Below are positions 1-7,879 of a stretch of DNA of 18,473 nt, piece by piece. Both the position numbers and the translations under genes were made by a program. How positions within the stretch are numbered: the stretch's first letter is position 1; each line of letters opens with the position of its first letter. The stretch lies in assembly GCA_964639675.1 (NCBI GenBank), contig CAZXEK010000027.1, forward strand, positions 1 to 18,473. Direction: 5' to 3'. The stretch is from JACQCV01 sp964639675. Lineage in GTDB: Bacteria; Patescibacteriota; Minisyncoccia; Phycocordibacterales; UBA12445. The notes beneath the pieces were generated by a model that was given only the letters and a program-made list of their open reading frames with translations, searched no databases and was not told the DNA's origin.

Positions 1-1988
1 ATGTCGCGGACGTTATTTACTCTAAATGGCGCGATTTCTGAAATATGAACCATTCCATCAGTGTCTGGTCCAATGTTTACAAAAGCCCCAAACTCGGCAA
101 TTTTAACCACCTTACCCTCTAGTCTTTCTCCGGCTTTGTATTCGTGGGTTATACTTTCAACTATCTGCTTTGCTTTGGCGACACCTTCTGTCTTTCCAGT
201 TATGTAAACAGTTCCATCTTGTTCGATAGCTATGTCTGCGCCGGTGTCTTCAGTAATCTTTTTTATAACCTTACCACCCGGTCCTATGACTGCCCCGATC
301 TTTTCAATGTTTATCTTCATACTGACAATTTTCGGAGCAGAATCTGCTATTGTTGGTCGTGGTTTATCTATAGCCCCAAGTATTGTCTTGAGAATTTCAA
401 GTCTTGCAGTTCGGGCTTTCATTAGGGCCTCACCAAGAATTTCCGGTGGAATACCACCGACTTTGATATCCATCTGGATTGCTGTTATACCCACATTCGT
501 GCCAGCAACCTTAAAGTCCATGTCACCGTGGTGATCTTCTGGACCTTGAATATCGGTCAGGATTTTATATTTACCATCTGGGACTAACATCAAACCCATA
601 GCAATTCCAGCTGCCGGACGACTTATCGGTACGCCACCGTCCATCATAGCCACAGATGAGGCGCAGACGGAAGCCATTGAGGTCGATCCGTTAGATGCCA
701 TTGATTCCGAGACCAGCCTAATAGTGTATGGGAAGATCTCTCTATCAGGTAGTATTCCTCGCAGAGCTTTCTCCGCTAAAGCGCCATGTCCTACGGCTCT
801 TCTATTAATACCCCCCATGCGGCCAGTTTCACCAGAAGAGAATGGTGGGAAGTTATAGTGGTGCATAAAATACTTTCTTTCTCTGACTTCCATGCCGTCT
901 AGTAGTTGTGAATCTTTCGGTGAACCAAGTGTCAAAATAGACAAAACGTGTGTCCCGCCTCTATAGAAGACCCCAGTACCGTGAAGAACCGATGAGAAAC
1001 CTCCAGCTTCGGCAGATAGTTTTCGTAGTTCATCCATTTTCCTACCATCGGGACGCCTCTCTTTATCTATAGCTTCTTTATGAAGCAGGCCATTAACGAA
1101 CTCATCATAATAATCCACTGCCAAAGCCTTTTTCTCTTCTGGAAACTTTTCTTGGAAAAATTTTAGCCACTCATCTTGGAGTTTGTAGATCTCTTCGTTG
1201 CCAGCACCGCTAAATACTGCTTCTAACCCTTTTGGTTCGATAACTTCCCTAAATAAAGCTATCGCTTCGGAACTAATCGAGGGCTTTTCGAATATAGTTT
1301 TCTCCTTTCCGATCTCTCTGATGATCTCTTTCTGAAAATCTTCTAATTTTTTAATCTCGATCAGTGCAGTAGTAAAAACTTCTTTCATTATATCCTCAGA
1401 AATCTCTTTGGCCTCGGTCTCTATCATATTGACTTTTCCATCCTTACCGCAGATTACAGAATCTAGTTTTGCCTTCTCACGGAGAGCATAGCTCCCGTTG
1501 ATATGACTCTTGCCACTTTCATCTATAATGACTCGAACGCTACCAACAGGCCCGTTCCAGGGTATGTTTGAGGTTGATATTGCTAGGGATGCCCCGAGGA
1601 CAGATAGAACATCCGGATCATTTTCTTGATCTATTGATAGGGCTGTTATTACTATCTGTATATCCCGCCGAATTTGCTGGTCAAAGAGAGGTCTTATGGT
1701 TCGGTCTATGACACGCCCGGTAAGTATTGCTTCATCTGATGGTCTGCCTTCTCTCCTCATGAACTGCCCACCGAGAATTTTGCCAGCGGCATAGAACTTC
1801 TCCTCATAGTCAACTACCAGTGGAAGATAATCCATATCTTTGTCTCTTTTTGACATTACCGCCGTTGCCAGGATAGATGTTTCGCCACATTTTATGATAA
1901 CCGAACCGTTAGCTTGATCCACTAGATCAGAAAATATTGCGGTTATCTTTTTGCCGCCAATCTCTACGGTGAACTCTTTTTTTTGCAT
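1..1988 (-). CDS. pnp: Polynucleotide phosphorylase (PNPase), 3' end beyond window
   Basis: Phosphorolytic 3'-5' exoribonuclease of RNA decay. I translated the minus strand from ATG at 1988 (starts MQKKEFTVEIGGK) and found 662 codons without a stop before the window edge. Visible blocks in order: first RNase PH domain (GGQFMRREGRPSDEAILTGR, about residues 75-95), helical linker, second RNase PH domain with FSSGETGRMGG and the catalytic aspartates in DIQGPEDHHGDMDFKVAGT (about residues 478-496), KH domain with VIGPGGKVIKKITEDTGA, and the start of an S1 domain (EGKVVKIAEFGAFVNIG). Family members are about 700 residues, so only the C-terminal tail is missing. It begins 4 nt after the stop of the NYN gene, so the two are probably co-transcribed and translationally coupled. 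Confidence 0.97.
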   Translation of the reverse strand, partial: MQKKEFTVEIGGKKITAIFSDLVDQANGSVIIKCGETSILATAVMSKRDKDMDYLPLVVDYEEKFYAAGKILGGQFMRREGRPSDEAILTGRVIDRTIRPLFDQQIRRDIQIVITALSIDQENDPDVLSVLGASLAISTSNIPWNGPVGSVRVIIDESGKSHINGSYALREKAKLDSVICGKDGKVNMIETEAKEISEDIMKEVFTTALIEIKKLEDFQKEIIREIGKEKTIFEKPSISSEAIALFREVIEPKGLEAVFSGAGNEEIYKLQDEWLKFFQEKFPEEKKALAVDYYDEFVNGLLHKEAIDKERRPDGRKMDELRKLSAEAGGFSSVLHGTGVFYRGGTHVLSILTLGSPKDSQLLDGMEVRERKYFMHHYNFPPFSSGETGRMGGINRRAVGHGALAEKALRGILPDREIFPYTIRLVSESMASNGSTSMASVCASSVAMMDGGVPISRPAAGIAMGLMLVPDGKYKILTDIQGPEDHHGDMDFKVAGTNVGITAIQMDIKVGGIPPEILGEALMKARTARLEILKTILGAIDKPRPTIADSAPKIVSMKINIEKIGAVIGPGGKVIKKITEDTGADIAIEQDGTVYITGKTEGVAKAKQIVESITHEYKAGERLEGKVVKIAEFGAFVNIGPDTDGMVHISEIAPFRVNNVRD

Positions 1989-1992
1989 TTTC

Positions 1993-2529
1993 TTAGATTT
2001 TTTTTCTTGTACTAAGTCCCTTGTAGCCTATGAGGTACCTCTCTGGTTTATCACCCAATTCAAGGAAGTCATCGGCTACTTCTATAAGTTTACCTGAGGT
2101 ACTCTTGCCAAAAGAGACAACCTCCACCTGTATCCCGGAATGCCATTTTAAATATTCTACAAGCGGCACATAGTCGCCATCACCTGCGACGAGCACTATA
2201 GCATCAAGCTTCGGTGCTAATTTCATAGCGTCGACAGCTAAACCAACATCCCAGTCTGCCTTCTTAGCTCCGCCATAAAAAATTTGCAAGTCTTTAGCCT
2301 TAGTTTCTATGCCAAGTTTTTCTAACGCGTCAAAAAAACCCTTCTCTTCTCCTGATTCGGTGGTAATCACATAAGCGATAGCTCGTACAAGTGTGCGTGA
2401 AGCCACTGCATCTTCTAGGATGCTTTCGAAGTTAACTTTAGCGTGATATATGTTCTTAGCACTATGATAGAGGTTCTGGGCATCAATAAAGACCCCAACC
2501 CTCTGCCCTTTTTGTTTAATTATAGCCAC
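1993..2529 (-). CDS. NYN-domain (LabA/DUF88-like) putative ribonuclease
   Basis: A 178-residue protein made almost entirely of one NYN domain, a PIN-like Mg-dependent nuclease fold. The acidic pattern is visible: VFIDAQNL (Asp16, Asn19), WDVGLAVDAM (Asp94, Asp100) and LVAGDGDYVPLV (Asp117, Asp119). This matches LabA/DUF88-family proteins, thought to act on RNA, although the substrate of this one is unknown. The start is GTG at 2529; there is no Shine-Dalgarno upstream, only AT-rich sequence. It lies between rpsO and pnp on the same strand, a position that in many bacteria is simply the rpsO-pnp spacer. That placement suggests a role with PNPase in RNA turnover, but this is inference from context. 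Confidence 0.88.
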   Translation of the reverse strand: MAIIKQKGQRVGVFIDAQNLYHSAKNIYHAKVNFESILEDAVASRTLVRAIAYVITTESGEEKGFFDALEKLGIETKAKDLQIFYGGAKKADWDVGLAVDAMKLAPKLDAIVLVAGDGDYVPLVEYLKWHSGIQVEVVSFGKSTSGKLIEVADDFLELGDKPERYLIGYKGLSTRKKI

Positions 2530-2575
2530 TTTAGGAAATTAAAAATTAAAAATGCAAAATAAAAAATAGTCTAAA
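2530..2575. repeat. AT-rich micro-repeat between rpsO and the NYN gene
   Basis: The plus strand holds AAATTAAAAATTAAAAATGC followed by more A-rich sequence. A similar string (AAATTAAAAGTGCAAAGTG, then AAAAATGCAAAA) lies in the nusA leader at about 5931-5961, and a related one is inside the second alr gene at 17651-17677. It looks like a dispersed low-complexity element rather than a gene. Confidence 0.4.
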
Positions 2576-2839
2576 TTATTTTAGTTCTATTTTTTTGACA
2601 ACCTCATCGTATCCCTTCTTATCTTTCTTCTGGAGATATTTTAGATGAGATCTTCTGTCAGCAACCATCTGTAACAAGCCCCTTCGTGAGTGATTGTCCT
2701 TCTTGTTCTTCTTTAAATGTTTGGCGAGTTGATTAATCTGCTCGGTTAACAAACCAACCTGAATTTTGGCAGAACCGGTGTCACTCTCGTGCTTCTGAAG
2801 CTTTTTAATAATATCCTGCTTCTTCTCTTTCTTTATCAT
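2576..2839 (-). CDS. rpsO: Ribosomal protein S15 (uS15)
   Basis: An 87-residue small-subunit protein that binds the central domain of 16S rRNA. Diagnostic segments are DTGSAKIQVGLLTEQINQL, KDNHSRRGLLQMV and DRRSHLKYL. The frame stays open 12 codons further upstream to an ATG at 2875, but I chose the ATG at 2839. It gives the usual S15 length and N-terminus, and a promoter (TTGCAT, 17 bp, TAAGAT preceded by TGA) ends 7 nt before it, so the upstream ATG would lie in the -35 box. The mRNA is therefore probably leaderless or nearly so. It heads an rpsO-NYN-pnp cluster. Confidence 0.96.
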   Translation of the reverse strand: MIKKEKKQDIIKKLQKHESDTGSAKIQVGLLTEQINQLAKHLKKNKKDNHSRRGLLQMVADRRSHLKYLQKKDKKGYDEVVKKIELK

Positions 2840-2846
2840 GAGAAAA

Positions 2847-2875
2847 ATCTTATCACATAAGCCCCAAAAATGCAA
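2847..2875 (-). promoter_or_regulatory. Promoter of rpsO, leaderless geometry
   Basis: On the minus strand, -35 TTGCAT (2875-2870), 17-bp spacer, -10 TAAGAT (2852-2847) with an upstream TG in extended -10 position. Only 7 nt separate the -10 box from the rpsO ATG, so transcription should begin at about the A of the start codon. Confidence 0.55.
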
Positions 2876-2896
2876 ATTCGGCTGGAGCTTAATTAT

Positions 2897-2907
2897 ATGA
2901 GATTAAT
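2897..2907. repeat. Left copy of 11-bp direct repeat flanking the 390-residue membrane gene
   Basis: ATGAGATTAAT, identical to 4087-4097. This copy ends 2 bp beyond the stop codon of the membrane protein gene; the other copy begins 5 bp upstream of its start. Confidence 0.6.
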
Positions 2908-2909
2908 AA

Positions 2910-4082
2910 CTACCTTATATCCTTCTCTATATCCTGCCCTTCGATGTTATATTTCTTATTTTTGAAGAATCTTGAGACGATACTGTTAATAATCCAGGTC
3001 ATGAACATTAGCAGAGAGAAATAGACCAAACCGATTGAAGTGAACTCTGGCAATTTATCTTTGCCAAGATAACCCAAGATTGCAGAGACAACCCCAATTG
3101 TTGTAATGAGTTGTAAAGATGATATCGTGTTTTTAGTACTTTTGGCCTGAAGTTCGGCAAAAATTTCGATGGCAGAGGTGAGATAGTTCTTAGTCATCCC
3201 CCAGAGATGTTTAATATACTCATGGGTATCCAGCAGAGTCTCAAATTTAAATTGGAAAAGTGGCTGTAGATAGTCGTCGATTTTTCCTAGATCAGTAATT
3301 TTCTGTCGCGTTTTTACGTAGGCTGGCATCTGGTCGATTCGTGAACCGATTAGATTGATCGTTTTTTGATAGACGGATAGCCTATTTCTTAGTGAGTCTA
3401 CTTCACTGCCTTTTATTGCACCCCGTTCCTTGATGGTCCTAATTTTTTCCCATAATGTTCTGTGGATTGCTAGGTACCTGTGAAGTTGGGACTTGAATTC
3501 TCTGAAAAATATCTGTGATTCAATAATTTCTCTTGCCAGTCTTTCATCTTTTAGGTTGTTTATCAAAATTATTCCAGACGCGCGATACACCTCAATGTTT
3601 TTGGTATTCAGTGTGGAATAAACACTCTCGGAAAAATCTTTAAAAATCTTCTCCATTTCTTCCTTTGTAGCATCAGTGACAGTAACAATGTATGGTAAAA
3701 TAGTCTTAATATTCGCCAGCTCTTTTGGAACCGGCGCGCCTTTACTAAAAATTAAAGAGAGGGCTTTTGAAAGTTTATTATCATAATAATCCTTGATTAC
3801 TTCAAAATCATTCTTCAGAGATCTAAAATCTTTTTCCAAAATAATTAAGCCGTCCTCATATATTCGGTAGCTAATCTCTTTACTCGTTTTTACGTATATA
3901 TATTCTAATGGCCCACCTTCCCTGCTCACACTGTCGATATGTAGGGAACCCCTCGCCTCATCAAGTTTTTCTTTTGAAAAATCTAAATTAGACTTCCCGC
4001 GGTTAAGAAAGTCCCAAATTTCTGTCAGATGTAGGGTGGTTCTTTGAAACCATCCACCAATGTAAATTTTCTGTATTGTCAT
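2910..4082 (-). CDS. Uncharacterised protein with two C-terminal membrane helices
   Basis: I do not recognise the family with confidence. The 390-residue protein is soluble and charged for about 320 residues, with long helical stretches (around residues 195-260 and 290-320). It ends in two hydrophobic helices separated by a short loop (about 323-345, SSLQLITTIGVVSAILGYLG, and 350-372, SIGLVYFSLLMFMTWIIN) and a basic tail (RFFKNKKYN). A large cytoplasmic domain followed by a helical stalk and a terminal TM pair recalls CorA-type transporters or RMD1/DUF155-like proteins. The GMN motif of CorA is absent, so transport is not supported. It is 33 bp downstream of the small membrane protein gene and upstream of rpsO. 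An 11-bp direct repeat brackets the gene closely. Confidence 0.8.
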   Translation of the reverse strand: MTIQKIYIGGWFQRTTLHLTEIWDFLNRGKSNLDFSKEKLDEARGSLHIDSVSREGGPLEYIYVKTSKEISYRIYEDGLIILEKDFRSLKNDFEVIKDYYDNKLSKALSLIFSKGAPVPKELANIKTILPYIVTVTDATKEEMEKIFKDFSESVYSTLNTKNIEVYRASGIILINNLKDERLAREIIESQIFFREFKSQLHRYLAIHRTLWEKIRTIKERGAIKGSEVDSLRNRLSVYQKTINLIGSRIDQMPAYVKTRQKITDLGKIDDYLQPLFQFKFETLLDTHEYIKHLWGMTKNYLTSAIEIFAELQAKSTKNTISSLQLITTIGVVSAILGYLGKDKLPEFTSIGLVYFSLLMFMTWIINSIVSRFFKNKKYNIEGQDIEKDIR

Positions 4083-4086
4083 AATG

Positions 4087-4100
4087 ATGAGATTAATCTC
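4087..4100. repeat. Right copy of 11-bp direct repeat, overlapping a 12-bp palindrome
   Basis: ATGAGATTAAT (4087-4097) matches 2897-2907. It overlaps the perfect palindrome GAGATTAATCTC (4089-4100), which lies just upstream of the start codon at 4082 and could be a protein-binding site. Confidence 0.5.
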
Positions 4101-4115
4101 CCCAAATTTTATCTT

Positions 4116-4346
4116 CTAACCTTTTAACAAAGCGACACTGGCAATAATACCCCAGATAACCTGTAAAACAAAAGCTGGCCATGCTTGTTGGTAGAAGACA
4201 TTAGTTCCGACCCCTATTGCACCCAGAACGTTCATTGTCTGATAGATTTTACTACTCGCGCTGACTCTCTTTGATGAGACAAGAAAGTAGGCATAAAGAA
4301 TAAAGAAGGTCCCAACCCAACCGACAATTTGTATCAACGTCTCCAT
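4116..4346 (-). CDS. Small integral membrane protein, CBU_0592-like
   Basis: A 76-residue protein with three hydrophobic segments (about residues 4-24, 38-50 and 55-74). The order IVGWVGTFFILYAYFLVSSKRV, then YQTMNVLGAIGVGTNVFYQ, then a WPAFVLQVIWG helix resembles the CBU_0592-like family of small bacterial membrane proteins, whose function is not known. The start is ATG at 4346; an extended -10 box (TGC TAAAAT, 4361-4353) ends 6 nt upstream, again suggesting a leaderless message. It is divergent from the papain-fold gene at 4432 and may be the first gene of the minus-strand group running to pnp. Confidence 0.8.
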   Translation of the reverse strand: METLIQIVGWVGTFFILYAYFLVSSKRVSASSKIYQTMNVLGAIGVGTNVFYQQAWPAFVLQVIWGIIASVALLKG

Positions 4347-4352
4347 CTTACT

Positions 4353-4361
4353 ATTTTAGCA
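4353..4361 (-). promoter_or_regulatory. Extended -10 promoter for the small membrane gene
   Basis: Minus strand TGC-TAAAAT ends 6 nt before the ATG at 4346. No good -35 is visible at 17 bp (TTCAAT), as is acceptable for extended -10 promoters. Confidence 0.42.
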
Positions 4362-4431
4362 TGAATCCATTTGTGATTGAAAATACTAATACTCAAGTGG
4401 GATGGGCTAATTTTTTAAAGAGATATGATCT

Positions 4432-5031
4432 GTGCTAAAATCAGGTTATAAAATGGTGAGGAAGGTAAAAAATAAAATGTTAAATAATCTAATGACTAGT
4501 ATTTCCTTGTTTATTTATAAAAAAGTTGCTTATTTTTATCAGCATATTAAACCTAAGCCCGCACGTAAACATATTGATGACATGCGGAGGATCATTCGTG
4601 GTGGCGATGTTGTCTTGTTGCGTAACAATTTCTTTGAGAGAATCTTTCCAGGTTATTGGAGTCATGTTGGGGTCTATATCGGTAACGATCGCATGATTCA
4701 ATCAAGAGGCAACGGGGTGCACTACATATCTCTTTATGAATTTCTTACAGCTGCTCGTGCACTTGTTGTACGACCTAAACTTAACTCAGATGAGATTGAA
4801 CAAGCCATCAAGAAAGCCCACACTTATATCGGTAAATCGTTTGATTTTCGTTTTAATTTTACGGATAACAAAAAAATATCATGTGTTGAGCTTATCTTCA
4901 TTCTTTATCGTAAACCCTTAGGTTTGAGACTTCATCGTCTTTTTTGGAAGAGAGTTTTCCTCCCCGATGACCTACTTTCTAATAATTTTAGTATTGTATT
5001 TGATACAGATAAAGTGTGCATAAGTAAGTAG
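4432..5031 (+). CDS. Permuted papain-fold hydrolase (YiiX / NlpC-P60-like)
   Basis: A 199-residue protein. GGDVVLLR (57-64) and WSHVGVYIG (76-84) are followed by YIGKSFDFRFNF (132-143) and ISCVELI (149-155). His78 precedes Cys151, the circularly permuted order of the YiiX/YebB branch of NlpC/P60 cysteine hydrolases, which cleave amide or ester bonds, often in peptidoglycan or lipids. There is no signal peptide, although residues 17-37 form a moderately hydrophobic amphipathic stretch that might associate with membrane. The GTG start at 4432 is uncertain: a TGC-TAAAAT box at 4433-4441 suggests initiation at the ATG at 4453, which would remove seven residues. The substrate cannot be told from sequence. 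Confidence 0.83.
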   Translation: MLKSGYKMVRKVKNKMLNNLMTSISLFIYKKVAYFYQHIKPKPARKHIDDMRRIIRGGDVVLLRNNFFERIFPGYWSHVGVYIGNDRMIQSRGNGVHYISLYEFLTAARALVVRPKLNSDEIEQAIKKAHTYIGKSFDFRFNFTDNKKISCVELIFILYRKPLGLRLHRLFWKRVFLPDDLLSNNFSIVFDTDKVCISK

Positions 5032-5059
5032 AAATTTATTATTTAATAAACAAAATAAA

Positions 5060-5728
5060 ATGAATCCCAATCACCCATCGCAGGGCACAGAAATTGTGGT
5101 CGGAGCAGAGACTACGGCCTTACCAAGACTGACTCTCGAAAGTATAAAGAACATAACCCATTTAGAAATTAAGGTCGAGGGCAACTTTGGACCGGTAATA
5201 AAGCAATTGAGCGAGACTCTCAGTATCGAACTTAAATCCAGACCGGAAGGATTTCACATAACGGTTGTGGGACCGACGGAAAGTGGCAAATTAAAAGATT
5301 TATCTCAAGATCAATTAGACCGCCTTCTGGTTATTAACAAGCAATTACAGGCTGGTCAGGGAATTCATCCAGACGGTATTGGTTATATAGATGGGGCCGA
5401 TCCTTCCAGGGGAGACATCAGAGTAGTAGATAAAACAAAAAAGACTATTTTCTTGACTTTTAGTTCAGAGGCAGTAAATGAATTTAGGGAAAGCATAGGA
5501 TTGCCCAGAAAAGATCTGCACATTACTCTTGGCTTTGTTGAATCTGAGAAAGGAGGTGATATTCACACGCACATCATAGGCAAGGACGAGAAGGGCAAGG
5601 ATATATTGGCGCCAATCCCAAAAAAGGCTGGTTTTTCTTACGAAGATCTATTTTTGCAGCAATTACCCGATATGCATATTAAGTACGGTGAGGTAGGCGG
5701 TCCAGATAAACTTCGAAAGAAAGGTTAA
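5060..5728 (+). CDS. 2H-phosphoesterase-like protein
   Basis: A 222-residue protein with two His-x-Thr motifs in the right setting: GFHITVVGP (His66, Thr68) and DLHITLGFV (His154, Thr156), 88 residues apart. This is the signature of the 2H phosphoesterase superfamily (LigT / 2',5'-RNA ligase, cyclic phosphodiesterases), which open or process 2',3'-cyclic or 2',5' phosphodiester bonds in RNA or nucleotides. The N-terminal 25 residues look disordered and the C-terminus is Lys-rich. It is 28 bp downstream of the papain-fold gene, so the two may be co-transcribed. No Shine-Dalgarno is visible. The exact substrate is unknown. I rely on the two motifs and spacing, since overall similarity cannot be computed here. 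Confidence 0.8.
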   Translation: MNPNHPSQGTEIVVGAETTALPRLTLESIKNITHLEIKVEGNFGPVIKQLSETLSIELKSRPEGFHITVVGPTESGKLKDLSQDQLDRLLVINKQLQAGQGIHPDGIGYIDGADPSRGDIRVVDKTKKTIFLTFSSEAVNEFRESIGLPRKDLHITLGFVESEKGGDIHTHIIGKDEKGKDILAPIPKKAGFSYEDLFLQQLPDMHIKYGEVGGPDKLRKKG

Positions 5729-6020
5729 AAACGCGCCATAAAATGTCTAAAGAAATCGACTTATAAAATTTAGAAAATGTCCTATTTCCCTTAGTAGGTC
5801 GGACCTTTGTACAGTCACTCTATATATTTAGAGAGAGTGCAAAGACGTGTGGGGTTATACAAAAATTTGACTTTTTTGGATATGGAGTATATATTAGAGC
5901 AACTGTCCATTCATCAAGAAGTGGACATTTTAAATTAAAAGTGCAAAGTGAAAAATGCAAAAGAATAACTTCTAAGTTTAGACCACGTTTTGTGTTTCTA
6001 GCCTTTAATTTCAAGCTCTA
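5729..6020 (+). promoter_or_regulatory. nusA upstream region with two hairpins
   Basis: This 292-bp gap has no convincing gene. It holds a hairpin CACTCT/AGAGTG (5816-5821 with 5834-5839, 12-nt loop) and a better one, TGTCCA-TTC paired with GAA-g-TGGACA (5904-5927), followed by AT-rich repeat-like sequence (5928-5965). A TTTAAT box at 6004-6009 lies 11 nt before the nusA ATG and could be a -10 element. Whether the hairpins terminate upstream transcripts or regulate nusA is not decidable from sequence. Confidence 0.4.
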
Positions 6021-7265
6021 ATGATGGACTTAAAAACACTTAATTCAGCGCTTTCCCAACTAGAGGAGGAAAGAGGTATACCCAAAGATAAGGTGATCGA
6101 GGCGATCGAGATGGCCCTAGCTGCTGCATATAAAAAAGACTACGGTAAGAAAGGGCAGATCATTCGAACCAAGTTCGACCTAAATTCCGGTAAAACCGAA
6201 TTCATCCAGGTTAAAGTGGTCGTTGATGGATCGGTTCTTAAGGAGCGACCAACTGAAGAGGAGATAAAAGAGGTTGTTGAATCTAGCAAAAAGAATAGTA
6301 AGGCAAGTAAAAAAGAGGCGATTTCAGCCGCAGAAGTTAAAGACGAAAAATATACAAATGAAGCCGGGGAGGAGGTTCCCAAGTTCTATTTTAATGAGGA
6401 TCAGCACATAATGCTGGAAGATGCCAAGAAGATTATAAAAGGGGCCAAATTGGGTGACGAAATAGTTTTCCCTCTAGATTCAAAAGATGATTATGGTAGG
6501 ATTGCTGCCCAGACTGCCAAACAGGTTATTGTTCAGCGTATCAGAGAGGCAGAGAAGGCTTCCGTTATCAAGGATTATGGTAAGAAACAGGGTGAGATCA
6601 TAAGTGGTAAGGTTCAAAGAATTGAACTGGGGAACGTTTTTATAGACCTCGGCCGAGCCACAGGAATATTACCTAAGGAAGAGCAGATCCCCGGTGAAAG
6701 ATATCGACAGGGTGAACAGATTAAGGCCTATCTTTATTCTGTAGAAGAGACTCCGAGGGGAATAAACTTGAGACTTTCCAGATCACACCCTCAATTTATA
6801 AACAAACTTTTTGAAATAGAGGCTCCAGAGGTAGCCTCGGGTGTTGTCGTTATAAAAAATATTGCCAGAGAGCCCGGATCCAGATCTAAGATTGCAGTCC
6901 ATTCGACCGAGTCAAATATTGACCCAGTCGGCTCATGTGTGGGCCAGAGAGGTGTTCGAGTTGCCACAATCACCAATGAGCTTGGGGGTGAAAAGATTGA
7001 TGTGATAGAATGGTCAGAGTCTCCAGAAGCCTTTATCGCCAGTGCATTATCCCCAGCCAAGATATCAAGTGTCACGTTAAATGAGATGACACGGGGTGCA
7101 AAGATTGGCGTCGATGACGATCAGTTTTCACTAGCTATAGGTAAGGGGGGTCAGAATGTCAGACTCGCAGCCAAATTAACCGGCTGGAAGATTGATATCA
7201 TCCATAGTACCAAAGAAGATGATGGAAAAAATGCCAATGACGATTATGACGATGAAGGAATATAA
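6021..7265 (+). CDS. nusA: Transcription termination/antitermination factor NusA
   Basis: RNA polymerase-binding factor that controls pausing, termination and antitermination. In the 414 residues I see the N-terminal NusA domain (1-180) with the family-typical MALAAAYKKDYG (31-42), the S1 domain (189-253, GEIISGKVQRIELGNVFIDL), KH1 (about 262-345, with GSCVGQRGVRV at 304-314) and KH2 (about 352-395, with AIGKGGQNVRLAAKLTGWKI at 372-391), then a short acidic tail. The N-terminal domain carries a Lys/Glu-rich insert at about 72-115, also found in some other NusA proteins. Two ATGs sit back to back at 6021 and 6024; either may be used. The TAA stop shares its last A with the next start codon (TAATG), indicating translational coupling. 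Confidence 0.96.
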   Translation: MMDLKTLNSALSQLEEERGIPKDKVIEAIEMALAAAYKKDYGKKGQIIRTKFDLNSGKTEFIQVKVVVDGSVLKERPTEEEIKEVVESSKKNSKASKKEAISAAEVKDEKYTNEAGEEVPKFYFNEDQHIMLEDAKKIIKGAKLGDEIVFPLDSKDDYGRIAAQTAKQVIVQRIREAEKASVIKDYGKKQGEIISGKVQRIELGNVFIDLGRATGILPKEEQIPGERYRQGEQIKAYLYSVEETPRGINLRLSRSHPQFINKLFEIEAPEVASGVVVIKNIAREPGSRSKIAVHSTESNIDPVGSCVGQRGVRVATITNELGGEKIDVIEWSESPEAFIASALSPAKISSVTLNEMTRGAKIGVDDDQFSLAIGKGGQNVRLAAKLTGWKIDIIHSTKEDDGKNANDDYDDEGI

Positions 7266-7879
7266 TGAAAACCTATAATTTAAAACTAAAAATCTTACTG
7301 TCTATAAGTCTTATTTTAATCACGCCCCTTTTCTCTTTAGCTAATGTGTCCGCGACAACTTCAGAAAAAGTGGTCTCTGAAACACCGAAAAAGGATGAGA
7401 AAAAAGAAGAGCGGAGGTGGGAATTAAGGAGGCAGCTAGAGGACACGATTAATATCTGTGCCGCACTCATAAATAAGATCCAAAATCTCGTCAGAAGGAT
7501 AGTAGAGAGAGAGGCAGTCCTTGTTTCCCTTAATATTTTAAACGAGGGTTCAAAAGAGAAGATTGATCTAAAACTTAAGGAGATCGACAAGGTGTTGGCA
7601 GGCGCAGACGACAGGACTAAGAATAGTCTACCAGAGATTTCAGAAAAATTGTTAAATTCAGACAAACCATCAAAAATAATAAAAGATTTTCGAAAAGAGA
7701 TTAATAAGGTTCGGGCCGATATAATACTGGCCGGTAAATTAATCACCGAAACGATTGATTTAATAAAGAAAGAATCTCTGATTGTAGATGTTAAGATGAA
7801 TTATAATAAGGAAAATAAGGAATCAACTCTTGAAGAGACAGCTACAACTACAGCTACCAGTTCAGATCAAACACAATGA
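7265..7879 (+). CDS. Secreted helical protein of unknown function
   Basis: I do not recognise this 204-residue protein. It starts with a clear signal peptide: basic start, hydrophobic core LLSISLILITPLFSLA (11-26) and a likely cleavage site near VSA (28-30). The rest is almost all charged helix, including a coiled-coil-like segment at about 45-175 (KKEERRWELRRQLEDTI, then Leu/Ile-spaced Lys/Glu repeats), and ends in a Thr/Ser-rich tail. It overlaps nusA by 1 nt and the next gene by 4 nt (ATGA), so it is tightly coupled in the nusA-tig-clpP run. A periplasmic or cell-surface structural role fits, but nothing shows a specific function. Confidence 0.8.
   Translation: MKTYNLKLKILLSISLILITPLFSLANVSATTSEKVVSETPKKDEKKEERRWELRRQLEDTINICAALINKIQNLVRRIVEREAVLVSLNILNEGSKEKIDLKLKEIDKVLAGADDRTKNSLPEISEKLLNSDKPSKIIKDFRKEINKVRADIILAGKLITETIDLIKKESLIVDVKMNYNKENKESTLEETATTTATSSDQTQ

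Noticed and set aside
2840..2875. Twelve-residue N-terminal extension of S15
   Set aside because: It would begin in the -35 box of the likely promoter and makes the protein longer than usual S15.
2910..4082. CorA-type magnesium transporter
   Set aside because: The terminal TM pair fits, but the GMN motif between the helices is absent and the soluble part has no recognised CorA features.
5820..6014. 64-codon minus-strand frame before nusA
   Set aside because: Low-complexity composition over a hairpin and repeat region, with no recognisable protein features.
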